A stretch of 64,000 bases of DNA from Wenxinia marina DSM 24838 (GTDB lineage: Bacteria > Pseudomonadota > Alphaproteobacteria > Rhodobacterales > Rhodobacteraceae). Below are positions 27,795 to 37,241 of the stretch, piece after piece. Made by a program: the position numbers and the translations under genes. The DNA lies in contig NZ_KB902310.1 of NCBI RefSeq assembly GCF_000379485.1, positions 186,001 to 250,000 on the forward strand, given 5' to 3'. The notes under the pieces are model-generated. The model was not told where the DNA came from, ran no database searches, and saw only the letters and a program-made list of their open reading frames with translations. Position 1 is the stretch's first letter. Each line of letters begins with the position of its first letter.

Positions 27795-29176
27795 GCGCTC
27801 AACGCCGCGAGGATGCGGGCCCAGCTGCGGATGCCCTTGTGGAACGAGCGCAGATCGTACTTCTCGTTCGGCGAATGGATCAGGTCGTCGTCCTTGCCGA
27901 AGCCGATGAGCATCGAATCCATCCCCAGCTCGGTCTTGAAGTAGCCGGCGACCGGGATCGACCCGCCCGAGCCGATGAAGGCGGCTTCCTTCGGCCATTC
28001 GTCCGACAGCGCCTGCCGCGCGATCTCGAAGGCCGGGTCGTCCGTCGCCATCACGCTCGCCGGGCCGGCGCCGTGGCCGTGGAACTCCACCGAGCAGTCG
28101 GCGGGGACCATCTCGCGCACCATCGCGCGGAAGCTCTCGCGGATCTTCAGCGGGTCCTGCGTGCCGACGAGGCGGAAGCTGACCTTGGCGCTGGCCTTCG
28201 AGGGCAGCACGGTCTTGAAGCCCTTGCCGGTGTAGCCGCCGGTGATGCCGTTGAACTCGCAGGTCGGGCGCGCCCAGATCATCTCCAGCACCGAGCGGCC
28301 CTCCTCGCCCGCCGGCACCGACAGGCCGACGTCGCCGAGGAAGGCCGAGGCGTTGAAGCCGAGGCCGTCCCACTGCGCGCGCATCTCGTCCGAGATCTCG
28401 GGCACGCCGTCGTAGAAGCCGGGGACGGTGATGCGGCCGCTCTCGTCGTGGAGGCTCGCGAGTATCTTCGCCAGCACCCGGACCGGGTTCATCGCCGCGC
28501 CGCCGTACATGCCGGAATGCAGGTCCTTGTCCGGCCCGGTGATCGTGATCTCCTCGCCGAGGAGGCCGCGCAGCATGGTCGTGATCGCCGGCGTGTCGTG
28601 GTCGAAGAGGCCGGTGTCGCAGATCAGGGCGAGGTCGGCCCGCAGCTCGTCCGCGTTCTCCCGCAGGAACGGGATCAGGCTGGGCGAGCCCGATTCCTCC
28701 TCGCCCTCGAAGAAGATCGTGAGGCGCGAGGGCAGGGACCCGTGGACGGTCTTCCACGCCCGGCACGCCTCGACGAAGGTCATCAGCTGACCCTTGTCGT
28801 CGGACGCGCCGCGGCCGCGGATGACCTTGCCCTCCTCGGTCTCCTGCACCTCGGGGTCGAACGGGTCGCGCCGCCAGAGGTTGAGCGGATCGACCGGCTG
28901 CACGTCGTAGTGGCCGTAGAACAGCAGGTGCCGGCCGCCCTCGCCGCCGTGGCCGGTGACCATCGGGTGGCCGGTGGTCGGTCGCTTGGCAGCCTCGAAT
29001 CCCATGGAGGCGAGGTCGGCGACCAGCCAGTCGGCGGCGGTCTCGACATGGCCGTCGTAATCGGAATCGGTCGAGATGGAGGGGATGCGCAGGAGCGACT
29101 TCAGACGCTCGACCGCGTCGCCGAGATCGGCGTCGATGCGGGCGAGGACGGGGTCGAGGCGGGGATCGTCGGACAT
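27791..29176 (-). CDS. M20-family metallodipeptidase
   Basis: This 461-residue cytoplasmic zinc dipeptidase belongs to the M20 family. Metal and catalytic residues can be read as His in FYGHYDVQP, Asp in GASDDKG, the Glu pair in FEGEEESGS, Asp in ICDTGLF and the late His in IHSPNEKYD. A dimerisation domain (about residues 215-375) is inserted as usual. No signal peptide is seen. The lipoprotein gene follows by overlap. It diverges from hemA across a gap that holds an FNR-like box. Confidence 0.92.
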   Translation of the reverse strand: MSDDPRLDPVLARIDADLGDAVERLKSLLRIPSISTDSDYDGHVETAADWLVADLASMGFEAAKRPTTGHPMVTGHGGEGGRHLLFYGHYDVQPVDPLNLWRRDPFDPEVQETEEGKVIRGRGASDDKGQLMTFVEACRAWKTVHGSLPSRLTIFFEGEEESGSPSLIPFLRENADELRADLALICDTGLFDHDTPAITTMLRGLLGEEITITGPDKDLHSGMYGGAAMNPVRVLAKILASLHDESGRITVPGFYDGVPEISDEMRAQWDGLGFNASAFLGDVGLSVPAGEEGRSVLEMIWARPTCEFNGITGGYTGKGFKTVLPSKASAKVSFRLVGTQDPLKIRESFRAMVREMVPADCSVEFHGHGAGPASVMATDDPAFEIARQALSDEWPKEAAFIGSGGSIPVAGYFKTELGMDSMLIGFGKDDDLIHSPNEKYDLRSFHKGIRSWARILAALSA

Positions 29177-29253
29177 GGGCGGGCTCCTGTCTTGGCGTGT
29201 CGGGCAGACCCTGACCTTGCCCGCGGTCGCTGTCCAGCGGCGGGGCGGGATTG

Positions 29254-29267
29254 CTGATCCAGATCAA
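29254..29267. promoter_or_regulatory. FNR/FnrL-type binding site upstream of hemA
   Basis: CTGAT-CCAG-ATCAA matches the FNR consensus TTGAT-N4-ATCAA at nine of ten fixed positions. Its centre lies about 137 bases before the hemA start and 84 bases before the divergent peptidase start. FnrL control of hemA is established in Rhodobacter sphaeroides, so oxygen-responsive regulation of haem synthesis is the likely role here. Confidence 0.75.
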
Positions 29268-29397
29268 GGCGACCCTTGTCGGCAAATGGTTCAACACTAC
29301 GGAAAACCGCACCTGCGCAGACAAAATGTAGCAGTGTCATCCGCCGCTCGGCGGCGCTATAAGGCGGCGATCCTGCCGCAAGTTGGAAAGGTCACCC

Positions 29398-30621
29398 GTG
29401 GATTTCGACAAGGCACTCGACGGCGCCCTCCGCCGCCTCCACGACGAGGGGCGCTATCGCACCTTCATCGACATCGCGCGCGAGAGGGGGCAGTTCCCCC
29501 ACGCCACCTGGCACCGTCCCGACGGGACCGAGCGGCCGGTGACGGTGTGGTGCGGCAACGACTATCTCGGCATGGGCCAGCATCCGGCGGTGCTGGCGGC
29601 GATGCACGAGGCGATTGACGCGGTCGGCGCCGGCTCGGGCGGGACGCGCAACATCAGCGGCACCACGGTCTACCACAAGCGGCTCGAGTCCGAGCTGGCG
29701 GATCTTCACGGCAAGGAGGCGGCGCTTCTCTTCACGTCCGCCTACATCGCCAACGATGCGACCCTGTCGACGCTGCCGCGGCTGTTCCCCGGCCTCATCA
29801 TCTATTCCGACGAGCTGAACCACGCCTCGATGATCGAGGGCATCCGCCGCAACGGCGGCGCCAAGCGCATCTTCCGCCACAACGATGTGGAGCATCTGCG
29901 CGAGCTGATGGCCGCGGACGATCCGGCCGCGCCCAAGCTGATCGCCTTCGAGTCGGTCTATTCGATGGACGGCGACTTCGGCCCCATCGCCGCGCTCTGC
30001 GACGTGGCGGAGGAGTTCGGCGCGCTGACCTACCTCGACGAGGTTCACGCGGTCGGCATGTACGGCCCCCGCGGCGGCGGCGTGGCCGAGCGGGACCGGC
30101 TGACCCACCGGATCGACATCGTCAACGGCACGCTCGGCAAGGCGATCGGCGTGCATGGCGGCTACATCGCGGCCAGCGCGAAGATGGTCGACGCCATCCG
30201 CTCCTACGCGCCGGGCTTCATCTTCACCACGTCGCTGCCGCCCGCCGTGGCGGCCGGAGCCGCGACCTCGGTCGCGTGGCTGAAGGCGCATCCGGAGATC
30301 CGCGACCAGCACCAGACGCAGGCGAGGATACTCAAGACCCGCCTGCGCGGCCTCGGCCTGCCGATCATCGACCACGGCAGCCACATCGTGCCGCTGATCG
30401 TCGGCGACCCCAAGCACACCAAGCTGCTGTCGGACATGCTGCTCGACCAGCACGGCATCTACGTGCAGCCGATCAACTTCCCGACCGTGCCCCGCGGCAC
30501 CGAACGGCTGCGCTTCACGCCGTCTCCGGTCCACGGTCCGCGCGAAATAGACGCGCTGGTGCACGCTCTCGATGCATTGTGGAGCAGATGCGCGCTCAAC
30601 CGGCAGGAGCTGGCGGGCTGA
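29398..30621 (+). CDS. hemA: 5-aminolevulinate synthase
   Basis: This PLP enzyme condenses glycine and succinyl-CoA to 5-aminolevulinate, the first step of haem and tetrapyrrole synthesis in alphaproteobacteria. The product is 407 residues. The GTG at 29398 is chosen over the in-frame TTG at 29383 because GGAAAGG lies seven bases before it and because the PLP lysine (NGTLGKAIG) then falls at residue 248, as in Rhodobacter. Other landmarks are GTRNISGTT, the DEVHAVG PLP-binding Asp, and the C-terminal [10 protein letters not shown]. The FNR-type box upstream suggests oxygen control. Confidence 0.96.
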   Translation: MDFDKALDGALRRLHDEGRYRTFIDIARERGQFPHATWHRPDGTERPVTVWCGNDYLGMGQHPAVLAAMHEAIDAVGAGSGGTRNISGTTVYHKRLESELADLHGKEAALLFTSAYIANDATLSTLPRLFPGLIIYSDELNHASMIEGIRRNGGAKRIFRHNDVEHLRELMAADDPAAPKLIAFESVYSMDGDFGPIAALCDVAEEFGALTYLDEVHAVGMYGPRGGGVAERDRLTHRIDIVNGTLGKAIGVHGGYIAASAKMVDAIRSYAPGFIFTTSLPPAVAAGAATSVAWLKAHPEIRDQHQTQARILKTRLRGLGLPIIDHGSHIVPLIVGDPKHTKLLSDMLLDQHGIYVQPINFPTVPRGTERLRFTPSPVHGPREIDALVHALDALWSRCALNRQELAG

Positions 30622-30775
30622 ATCGCGCCGATCGGGTCGATTCCGGTTTTCTGCGAATGCAGCCGGTTTTCGTGTATGCTAGCCCCACAAAAGGCAGGCA
30701 CCGGTTCACGAATCGTCGGGGACGCGATAGCGATCCGGGACAACCTGCTCGGGGGCAGGCGAACGGGACAGCTGC

Positions 30776-32131
30776 ATGATCGGGCGAGTCTACAAGCGCG
30801 AGCAGCCGGCGGAGAACGACGCCGAAGCCAAGGGCTTCGATGCGTTCGAGTTGCGGCTGGGCGACGTGATGCGGGGCGAGCGGGCGACGCTCGGCAAGTC
30901 CCTGCTCGACGTCCAGCGCGAGCTGAAGATCAAGGCCGCCTACATCGCCGCGATCGAGAACTGCGATCCCACCGCCTTCGACACGCCCGGCTTCATCGCG
31001 GGATACGTTCGCTCCTATGCTCGTTACCTCGGCATGGATCCGGACGAGGCCTTCGGCACCTTCTGCAACGAGAGCGGGTTCCGCCCCGCCCACGGCATGT
31101 CGCCGTCGGCGTCGGCCGCCCGGACGCCGCGCCCCGAGCAGCGGGTCCCGGACGAAGGGCCCGGTCGCGACATCTTCGCCTCGTCCGCGACCCCGTTCAT
31201 CCCCGCAGGCGACAGCCTGTTCGCAGGGCTGGAGCCGCGCGCCCTCGGGTCGGTCGCCGTGCTGATTGCGCTGATCGGCGGTCTCGGCTGGGGGGCCTGG
31301 TCGGTGCTGCAGGAGGTGCAGAAGGTCCGCTTCGCGCCCGTGGAGCAGGCGCCGACGGTGGTGGCCGAGCTCGATCCCCTCGCCGGTGCGACCCGCCCCG
31401 AGGCGGTGGTGGCCGAGGTGCCGGACACCGTCCTGCCCTCGCCCGAGGCGCTGGATCGGCTGTACCGGCCGCAGGCCCTGGATGTGCCGGTGCTGGTCGC
31501 CCGGGACGGGCCCATCGCCAGCCTGTCGCCCCGCTCGGTCGGCGCGCTGCTGCCGCAGGTCGACAACGGCGCGCGCCTGCCCGGCGCTGTCCCGGCCGAG
31601 GGCGAGCGCTTCGCCGCGGCCGACGAGGCTGCCGGCCCCGTGGAAGCGGAGGTCGAGATTCCCACCGGCTCCGGCGCGGTGCCGCCGCAGCAGGTGGCGG
31701 CGTTGGGCGCGGGGCTGATGCCGCCGGGGATCGGTCCGGTGCCGCAGGTGACGTCGCCGGTGCCCGAGATGCAGATCGTCGCCGTCCGCCCGGCCTGGGT
31801 CCGCGTCCGGTCGGCCGAGGGCACGACGCTGTTCGAGAAGATCATGGACGCCGGCGAGACCTGGCAGATTCCCGTCACGGAAGAGCCGGCGACCCTGCGC
31901 GTGGGCGAGTCCGGCGCGCTCTACTTCGCGGTGAACGGCCAGCATTACGGCCCCGCCGGTCCGCGCGGTCAGATCACGTCCGACCTCGCCCTGTCGGCCG
32001 ACACGCTGACGAGCGCCTACCAGGTCGCGGATCTCACCGCCGACACCGACTTGGCCGAGTTCGTCCGCTATGCCGAGGCGCAGATCGCCGCCCCGGCCGT
32101 GCCGGACGCGGAGGGCGCCGCGTCGGAATGA
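30776..32131 (+). CDS. RodZ-like helix-turn-helix membrane protein
   Basis: This 451-residue bitopic protein has a cytoplasmic helix-turn-helix domain at residues 22-95 (TLGKSLLDVQREL, AAYIAAIENCD, RSYARYLGMD). A proline/serine-rich stretch, one membrane span (about 157-176), a long low-complexity periplasmic linker and a C-terminal DUF4115-type beta domain (WVRVRSAEGTTLFEKIMDAGETWQIP) follow. This layout matches RodZ, which links MreB to the cell-wall machinery in rod-shaped cells. The neighbour ispG is often next to such genes in Rhodobacterales. Cell-shape function is inferred from the family. Confidence 0.82.
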   Translation: MIGRVYKREQPAENDAEAKGFDAFELRLGDVMRGERATLGKSLLDVQRELKIKAAYIAAIENCDPTAFDTPGFIAGYVRSYARYLGMDPDEAFGTFCNESGFRPAHGMSPSASAARTPRPEQRVPDEGPGRDIFASSATPFIPAGDSLFAGLEPRALGSVAVLIALIGGLGWGAWSVLQEVQKVRFAPVEQAPTVVAELDPLAGATRPEAVVAEVPDTVLPSPEALDRLYRPQALDVPVLVARDGPIASLSPRSVGALLPQVDNGARLPGAVPAEGERFAAADEAAGPVEAEVEIPTGSGAVPPQQVAALGAGLMPPGIGPVPQVTSPVPEMQIVAVRPAWVRVRSAEGTTLFEKIMDAGETWQIPVTEEPATLRVGESGALYFAVNGQHYGPAGPRGQITSDLALSADTLTSAYQVADLTADTDLAEFVRYAEAQIAAPAVPDAEGAASE

Positions 32132-32141
32132 CGCCGGCGCG

Positions 32142-32170
32142 TTGAAGGGCGGCGGCGCCCGCCATAGGTA
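32142..32170 (+). promoter_or_regulatory. Candidate promoter of ispG
   Basis: TTGAAG (32142-32147), a 17-base spacer and TAGGTA (32165-32170) end 20 bases before the ispG ATG. It lies wholly between the rodZ-like gene and ispG. Confidence 0.5.
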
Positions 32171-32189
32171 GCGGCGCGTGGAGGCCCCG

Positions 32190-33323
32190 ATGAGTCACAA
32201 TCCCGTCCGCCCCTGGCGGAACATCGACCGGCGCAAGTCCCGCCGCATCATGGTCGGCTCGGTCCCGGTCGGCGGCGATGCCCCGATCTCGGTCCAGACG
32301 ATGACCAACACGCTGACGACCGACGTCGCCGCGACCGTGGCGCAGGTTCAGGCCGCCGCCGAGGCGGGGGCCGACATCGTCCGCGTCTCGGTTCCCGACG
32401 AGGCGTCCTCGAAGGCGCTGCGCGAGATCGTGCGCGAGAGCCCGGTGCCCATCGTCGCCGACATCCACTTCCACTACCGCCGCGGCATCGAGGCCGCCGA
32501 GGCCGGCGCCGCGTGCCTGCGGATCAATCCCGGCAACATCGGCGACGCCAAGCGCGTGCGCGAGGTGACGCAGGCGGCCAAGGACCACGGCTGCTCGATC
32601 CGCATCGGCGTGAACGCCGGCTCGCTGGAGCGGCACCTGCTGGAGAAGTACGGCGAGCCGTGCCCGGACGCGATGGTGGAGAGCGCGCTCGACCACATCC
32701 GGCTACTCGAGGACAACGACTTCCGCGAGTACAAGATCAGCTGCAAGGCCTCCGACGTCTTCCTCGCCGCCGCCGCCTATCAGGCGCTGGCCGAGGCGAC
32801 GGACGCGCCGCTGCACCTCGGCATCACGGAGGCGGGCGGGCTGATGACCGGCACGATCAAGAGCGCGATCGGCCTCGGCAACCTCCTCTGGATGGGGATC
32901 GGCGACACGATCCGGGTGTCCCTGTCCGCCGACCCGGTGGAGGAGGTGCGCGTCGGCTACGAGATCCTCAAGGGGCTCGGCCTGCGGCACCGGGGCGTGA
33001 ACATCATCTCGTGCCCGTCCTGCGCGCGGCAGGGCTTCGACGTCATCAAGACGGTGGAAGTCCTTGAAAAGCGGCTGGAACATATCAAGACGCCGATGTC
33101 GCTGTCGATCATCGGCTGCGTGGTGAACGGCCCCGGCGAGGCGCTGATGACCGACGTCGGCTTCACCGGCGGCGGGGCCGGCAACGGCATGGTCTATCTC
33201 GCGGGGCGGCAGTCGCACCGGATGAGCAACGAGGCGATGGTCGATCACATCGTCGAGCAGGTCGAGAAGAAGGCCGCCGAGATCGAGGCGCGGGGCGTGG
33301 AGACGGCGACGGCGGCCGAGTAG
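32190..33323 (+). CDS. ispG: 4-hydroxy-3-methylbut-2-en-1-yl diphosphate synthase
   Basis: This iron-sulfur enzyme acts late in the MEP pathway of isoprenoid synthesis, turning MEcPP into HMBPP. The 377-residue product has [10 protein letters not shown] near the N-terminus. Its 4Fe-4S ligands are Cys275 and Cys278 (SCPSC) and Cys310 ([11 protein letters not shown]), with the catalytic-loop Glu at 317. A GTG twelve bases upstream is possible, but ATG 32190 has GGAGG six bases before it and matches family N-termini. The TAG stop is the first triplet of a family A repeat. Confidence 0.97.
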   Translation: MSHNPVRPWRNIDRRKSRRIMVGSVPVGGDAPISVQTMTNTLTTDVAATVAQVQAAAEAGADIVRVSVPDEASSKALREIVRESPVPIVADIHFHYRRGIEAAEAGAACLRINPGNIGDAKRVREVTQAAKDHGCSIRIGVNAGSLERHLLEKYGEPCPDAMVESALDHIRLLEDNDFREYKISCKASDVFLAAAAYQALAEATDAPLHLGITEAGGLMTGTIKSAIGLGNLLWMGIGDTIRVSLSADPVEEVRVGYEILKGLGLRHRGVNIISCPSCARQGFDVIKTVEVLEKRLEHIKTPMSLSIIGCVVNGPGEALMTDVGFTGGGAGNGMVYLAGRQSHRMSNEAMVDHIVEQVEKKAAEIEARGVETATAAE

Positions 33324-33340
33324 GGTGGGTGAAACCCACC
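33321..33340 (+). repeat. Family A palindromic repeat supplying the ispG stop codon
   Basis: The 20 bases are the exact family A sequence TAGGGTGGGTGAAACCCACC. Its first three bases are the ispG stop codon, and the following hairpin (7-bp stem) would form directly after translation ends. Confidence 0.85.
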
Positions 33341-33398
33341 GCCGGAGCCACGTCACTGGCCCGGCGGCCGCCCGTGGTCACGCGGGGCGCCCGGCGGA

Positions 33399-33495
33399 TC
33401 GGGGCCCCGGGTCAAGCCCGGGGCGCGACGGCTCATGCCCGGTGCGTGACACAGCCGGTGTGAAGACCCCGCCCCGGCCCTGAGCCGGGGCCTCG
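33399..33495. repeat. Two family C GC palindromes
   Basis: GGGGCCCCGGGTCAAGCCCG with its mirrored GGGGC (about 33399-33430) and a CCCCGGCCCTGAGCCGGGGC palindrome (about 33467-33495) fill the gap between the ends of ispG and the thiolase gene, which face each other. They are related to copies at 8721, 36048, 46122 and 49126. Confidence 0.75.
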
Positions 33496-33541
33496 CGGGA
33501 TCAGGCGCCCGGCCGCCCCACTTGGGACCTTGCCCCTCGCC

Positions 33542-34714
33542 CTACCGCTCCAGCGCCAGCGCGATCCCCTGGCCGCCGCCGATGCACATCGTCACCAGCG
33601 CGCGCCGCCCGCCGATCCGCTCCAGCTCGTACAGCGCCTTCACCGTCAGGATCGCCCCCGTCGCGCCGACCGGATGGCCGAGGGCGATGGCGCCGCCGTT
33701 GGGGTTCACCTTGTCGCCGTCGAGGCCCAGAGCCCGGCTGACCGCCAGCGCCTGCGCCGCGAAGGCCTCGTTCGATTCGATCACGTCGAAGTCGCCGGCG
33801 GACCAGCCCGTCTTCTCCAGCAGCTTCTCGACCGCCGGGATCGGCCCGATCCCCATCACCTCCGGCCGGACTCCCGCCACCGCGTAGCCGGCGATCCGCG
33901 CCCGGGGCGTTAGCCCCGCTGCCTCGGCTACATCGGCCCGCGCCAGCACCACGGCGGCCGCGCCGTCGTTGATCCCGCTGGCGTTGCCCGCCGTCACTGT
34001 GCCGTCCTTCTGGAAGACCGGCTTCAGCGCGGCCAGCTTCTCCGCCGACGTCTCCTTGGGATGCTCGTCCCGCGCGAACTGCACCTCGTCCCGCTTCACC
34101 CGCACCGTCACCGGGACGATCTGGTCGTCGAACCGCCCCTCGGCGATCGCGCGCGCCGCCCGCTGCTGGCTCGCCAGCGCGAAGGCGTCCTGGTCCTCGC
34201 GGGAAATGCCATGCTCGGCCGCCACGTTCTCGGCGGTGACGCCCATGTGCCCGGTGCCGAACGGGCAGTTCAGCGCGCCCAGCATCATGTCGCGCACGCG
34301 CACGTCGCCCATCTTGGCGCCCCAGCGCTGCCCGTCGACCACGAAGGGCGAGCGCGACATGCACTCCGCCCCGCCCGCCAGCGCGAAGTCGGCGTCGCCG
34401 AGCATCAGCGCCTGCGCCGCCGACACGATGGCCTGCGCGCCCGAGCCGCAGAGACGGTTGACGGTCATCGCCGGCACGCTGTCCGGGATGCCCGCCTGCA
34501 TCGCGGCGATGCGGCCGACATACATGTCCTTCGGCTCGGTGTTGATGACGTGGCCGAAGACGACGGTGCCGATCCGCCCCGGCTCCACCCCCGCGCGCTC
34601 CATCGCCGCCTTGGCCGCGACGGTGCCGAGGTCATAGGGCGGCGTGCCGGCGAGGCTGCCGCCGAAGGTGCCGATGGCGGTGCGCGCGCCGCCGAGGATG
34701 ACGATGTCGGTCAT
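33542..34714 (-). CDS. Thiolase (acetyl-CoA acyltransferase)
   Basis: This 390-residue thiolase would either join two acyl-CoA units or cleave a 3-ketoacyl-CoA. Active-site residues are Cys89 in NRLCGSG, His in ALGHPVGATG and the second Cys in MCIGGGQG near the C-terminus. The tetrameric biosynthetic-type loop region is present. The family includes PhaA, BktB and AtoB. With no pha, fad or mevalonate genes beside it, the direction and chain length stay open. It is a single gene, convergent with ispG and divergent from kbl. Confidence 0.92.
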   Translation of the reverse strand: MTDIVILGGARTAIGTFGGSLAGTPPYDLGTVAAKAAMERAGVEPGRIGTVVFGHVINTEPKDMYVGRIAAMQAGIPDSVPAMTVNRLCGSGAQAIVSAAQALMLGDADFALAGGAECMSRSPFVVDGQRWGAKMGDVRVRDMMLGALNCPFGTGHMGVTAENVAAEHGISREDQDAFALASQQRAARAIAEGRFDDQIVPVTVRVKRDEVQFARDEHPKETSAEKLAALKPVFQKDGTVTAGNASGINDGAAAVVLARADVAEAAGLTPRARIAGYAVAGVRPEVMGIGPIPAVEKLLEKTGWSAGDFDVIESNEAFAAQALAVSRALGLDGDKVNPNGGAIALGHPVGATGAILTVKALYELERIGGRRALVTMCIGGGQGIALALER

Positions 34715-34837
34715 GAAGGCCTCCCGTTTGCGGAGTGACTCTACGCGCCTCGGCGCGGGCGGGAAGGGAAACGTCCCGTCAGGACCCCTCGGCCCCGGGC
34801 CCGCGTTGCGCTAGGACGGGACGGAAAAGGGGGCACC

Positions 34838-36019
34838 ATGAGCCGATTCCTCGACGACATCGCCGGCCGGCTGGACGAGATCCGGGCCGAAGGCCTGTGG
34901 AAGACCGAGCGCGAGATCAGCGGCGCCCAGGGGCCGCGGGTGCAGGTGGACGGACGCGAGGTGATCAACCTCTGCGCCAACAACTACCTCGGCCTCGCGG
35001 ACGATCCGCGGCTGGTGGAGGCGGCCAAGCGGGCGATGGACGAGGCCGGCTACGGCATGGCCTCGGTGCGGTTCATCTGCGGCACGCAAGGTCTGCACCG
35101 GCAGCTGGAGCGGCGGCTGGCGGCCTTCCTCGGCCACGAGGATTCGATCCTCTTCGCCGCCTGCTTCGACGCCAACGGCGCTCTGTTCGAGCCGCTGCTG
35201 GGACCGGAGGATGCGGTGGTCTCGGACGCGCTGAACCACGCCTCGATCATCGACGGCATCCGCCTGTGCAAGGCGCAGCGGTACCGCTACGCCAACTCGG
35301 ACATGGACGAGCTGGAGGCGCGGCTGAAGGAAGCGCGGGAGGCCGGCGCCCGGCACGTGATGATCGCGACCGACGGCGTGTTCTCGATGGACGGCTACCT
35401 CGCCAAGCTGGCGGAAATCCGGGCGCTGGCGGACCGTTACGACGCGCTCCTCATGGTGGACGATTGCCATGCGACGGGCTTCATGGGGCCGAAGGGCGCG
35501 GGCACGCCCGCCCATTGCGGCGTCAGGGCGGACCTGCTGACCGGGACGCTCGGCAAGGCCCTCGGCGGCGCGCTCGGCGGCTACATCGCCGGGCCGCAGG
35601 CGGTGGTGGACCTGCTCCGCCAGAGGGCGCGGCCGTACCTGTTCTCCAACGCGCTGCCCCCGCCGGTGGTGGCGGCGGGGCTTACGGCGCTCGACCTCGT
35701 GGAGGCGGGGGACGACCTGCGGGCGCAATTGTTCGAAAACACGGCCTACTGGCGCGAGGGGCTGGACCGCCTCGGCTTCGACCTGCTGCCGGGCGAGCAT
35801 CCGATCGTGCCGGTGATGCTGTACGAGGCCCCGAAGGCGCAGGAGATGGCGCGCGCGCTGTTCGAGGAAGGGGTCTACGTGTCCGGCTTCTTCTTTCCGG
35901 TCGTGCCGAAGGGCCGGGCGCGGATCCGCACGCAGATGTCGGCGGCGCTGACGCGCGCCGACCTCGACGAGGCGCTGGGCGCGTTCGAGCGGGCGGGCAG
36001 GACGGTGGGGGCGATATGA
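34838..36019 (+). CDS. kbl: Glycine C-acetyltransferase (2-amino-3-ketobutyrate CoA ligase)
   Basis: This PLP enzyme cleaves 2-amino-3-ketobutyrate with CoA into glycine and acetyl-CoA, the second step of threonine breakdown. The 393-residue product belongs to the alpha-oxoamine synthase family, with Lys240 as PLP lysine ([10 protein letters not shown]), the DDCHATG motif and FICGTQGLH near residue 80. It is closely related in fold to HemA in this window. The tdh gene, making its substrate, follows after 109 bases containing family C palindromes. Confidence 0.96.
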   Translation: MSRFLDDIAGRLDEIRAEGLWKTEREISGAQGPRVQVDGREVINLCANNYLGLADDPRLVEAAKRAMDEAGYGMASVRFICGTQGLHRQLERRLAAFLGHEDSILFAACFDANGALFEPLLGPEDAVVSDALNHASIIDGIRLCKAQRYRYANSDMDELEARLKEAREAGARHVMIATDGVFSMDGYLAKLAEIRALADRYDALLMVDDCHATGFMGPKGAGTPAHCGVRADLLTGTLGKALGGALGGYIAGPQAVVDLLRQRARPYLFSNALPPPVVAAGLTALDLVEAGDDLRAQLFENTAYWREGLDRLGFDLLPGEHPIVPVMLYEAPKAQEMARALFEEGVYVSGFFFPVVPKGRARIRTQMSAALTRADLDEALGAFERAGRTVGAI

Positions 36020-36047
36020 GCCGGGATGTCGCTGCGGGCCGGCACAT

Positions 36048-36110
36048 CGCGCCCCGGCCCCCGCGCCGGGGCCCCGCAGGCAGGAGGCCCCGGGTCGGGC
36101 CCGGGGCGGG
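36048..36110. repeat. Family C GC palindromes between kbl and tdh
   Basis: CGCCCCGGCCCCCGCGCCGG with a mirrored GGCCCC (about 36048-36076), then GGCCCCGGGTCGGGCCCGGG (about 36083-36110), lie in the kbl-tdh gap. In RNA they would fold into two stable hairpins between co-directional pathway genes. Confidence 0.75.
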
Positions 36111-36128
36111 TATTCCCGGAGGGACCCG

Positions 36129-37166
36129 ATGAGCAACATGATGCGCGCCCTGCAGAAGACGCACGCCGGCGAGGGGCTGGAGATGGTGCGCGTGCCGGTG
36201 CCGGAGATCGGGCCGGACGACGTGCTGATCCGGGTGAACAAGACCGGCATCTGCGGCACCGACATGCACATCTGGGCCTGGGACGAGTGGGCGGCGCGGA
36301 CGGTGCCGGTGCCGCTGGTCACGGGGCACGAATTCGCCGGCGAGATCGTCGAGATCGGGCGCGACGTGGAGGATCTGAAGGTCGGGCAGCGCTGCTCGGG
36401 CGAGGGGCACCTGATCGGCCGCCATTCGCGGCAGAGCCGGGCCGGCAAGTTCCACCTCGACCCCGAGACGCGGGGCATCGGCGTGAACGAGCCCGGCGCC
36501 TTCGCCGAGTACCTGCGCCTGCCGGCCTTCAACGTGGTCCCGCTGCCTGACGCCATCGACGACGAGATCGGCGCGATCCTCGACCCGCTGGGCAACGCGG
36601 TCCACACGGCCCTGTCCTTCGACCTGGTGGGCGAGGATGTCCTGATCACCGGCGCCGGCCCCATCGGCATCATGGCCGCCGCGGTCGCCCGCCATGTCGG
36701 CGCGCGGCACGTCGTCATCACCGACGTGAACCCCGCCCGGCTGGACCTGGCGGCGAAGGTGGTGGACGTGGTCACGGTGAACGTGGCGGAGGAGGAGCTG
36801 CGCGACGTGTTCCCGCGGCTCAACATGAAGCAGGGCTTCGACGTCGGGCTCGAGATGTCGGGCAACCAGCGCGCGCTCGACCAGATGGTCGAGACGCTGA
36901 CGATGGGCGGGCGGATCGCGCTCCTCGGCATCCCGCCCGGCAAGTCGCCGGTCGACTGGAGCCGCATCGTCTTCAAGGCGATCACGATCAAGGGCGTCTA
37001 CGGCCGCGAGATCTTCGAGACCTGGTACAAGATGATCGCGATGCTCGAGAACGGGCTCGACGTGCGCGGGGTCATCACCCACCGGATGCGCGCGGACGCC
37101 TACCGCGACGGCTTCGCCACGATGGGGTCGGGCGCCTCGGGCAAGGTGGTCCTCGACTGGACCTGA
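36129..37166 (+). CDS. tdh: L-threonine 3-dehydrogenase lacking the structural zinc site
   Basis: This medium-chain alcohol dehydrogenase oxidises threonine to 2-amino-3-ketobutyrate with NAD, feeding Kbl. The 345-residue product keeps catalytic-zinc ligands Cys42, His67 and Glu68 (ICGTD, GHEF) and the NAD-binding GAGPIG. The structural zinc lobe is different: the four cysteines of the E. coli enzyme align with Gly97, Ser100, Ser103 and Asp111 ([20 protein letters not shown]). The rest of the sequence and the kbl linkage support Tdh function. The ATG at 36129 has GGAGGGA upstream; an in-frame ATG three codons later is possible. Confidence 0.92.
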   Translation: MSNMMRALQKTHAGEGLEMVRVPVPEIGPDDVLIRVNKTGICGTDMHIWAWDEWAARTVPVPLVTGHEFAGEIVEIGRDVEDLKVGQRCSGEGHLIGRHSRQSRAGKFHLDPETRGIGVNEPGAFAEYLRLPAFNVVPLPDAIDDEIGAILDPLGNAVHTALSFDLVGEDVLITGAGPIGIMAAAVARHVGARHVVITDVNPARLDLAAKVVDVVTVNVAEEELRDVFPRLNMKQGFDVGLEMSGNQRALDQMVETLTMGGRIALLGIPPGKSPVDWSRIVFKAITIKGVYGREIFETWYKMIAMLENGLDVRGVITHRMRADAYRDGFATMGSGASGKVVLDWT

Positions 37167-37241
37167 GAGCGGTTTGACAAATCCTGTCGACGGGCGCACC
37201 CGTGCGCCCGTCCCGTCCCCCCGCGCCGCCCGGAGTCGTCC

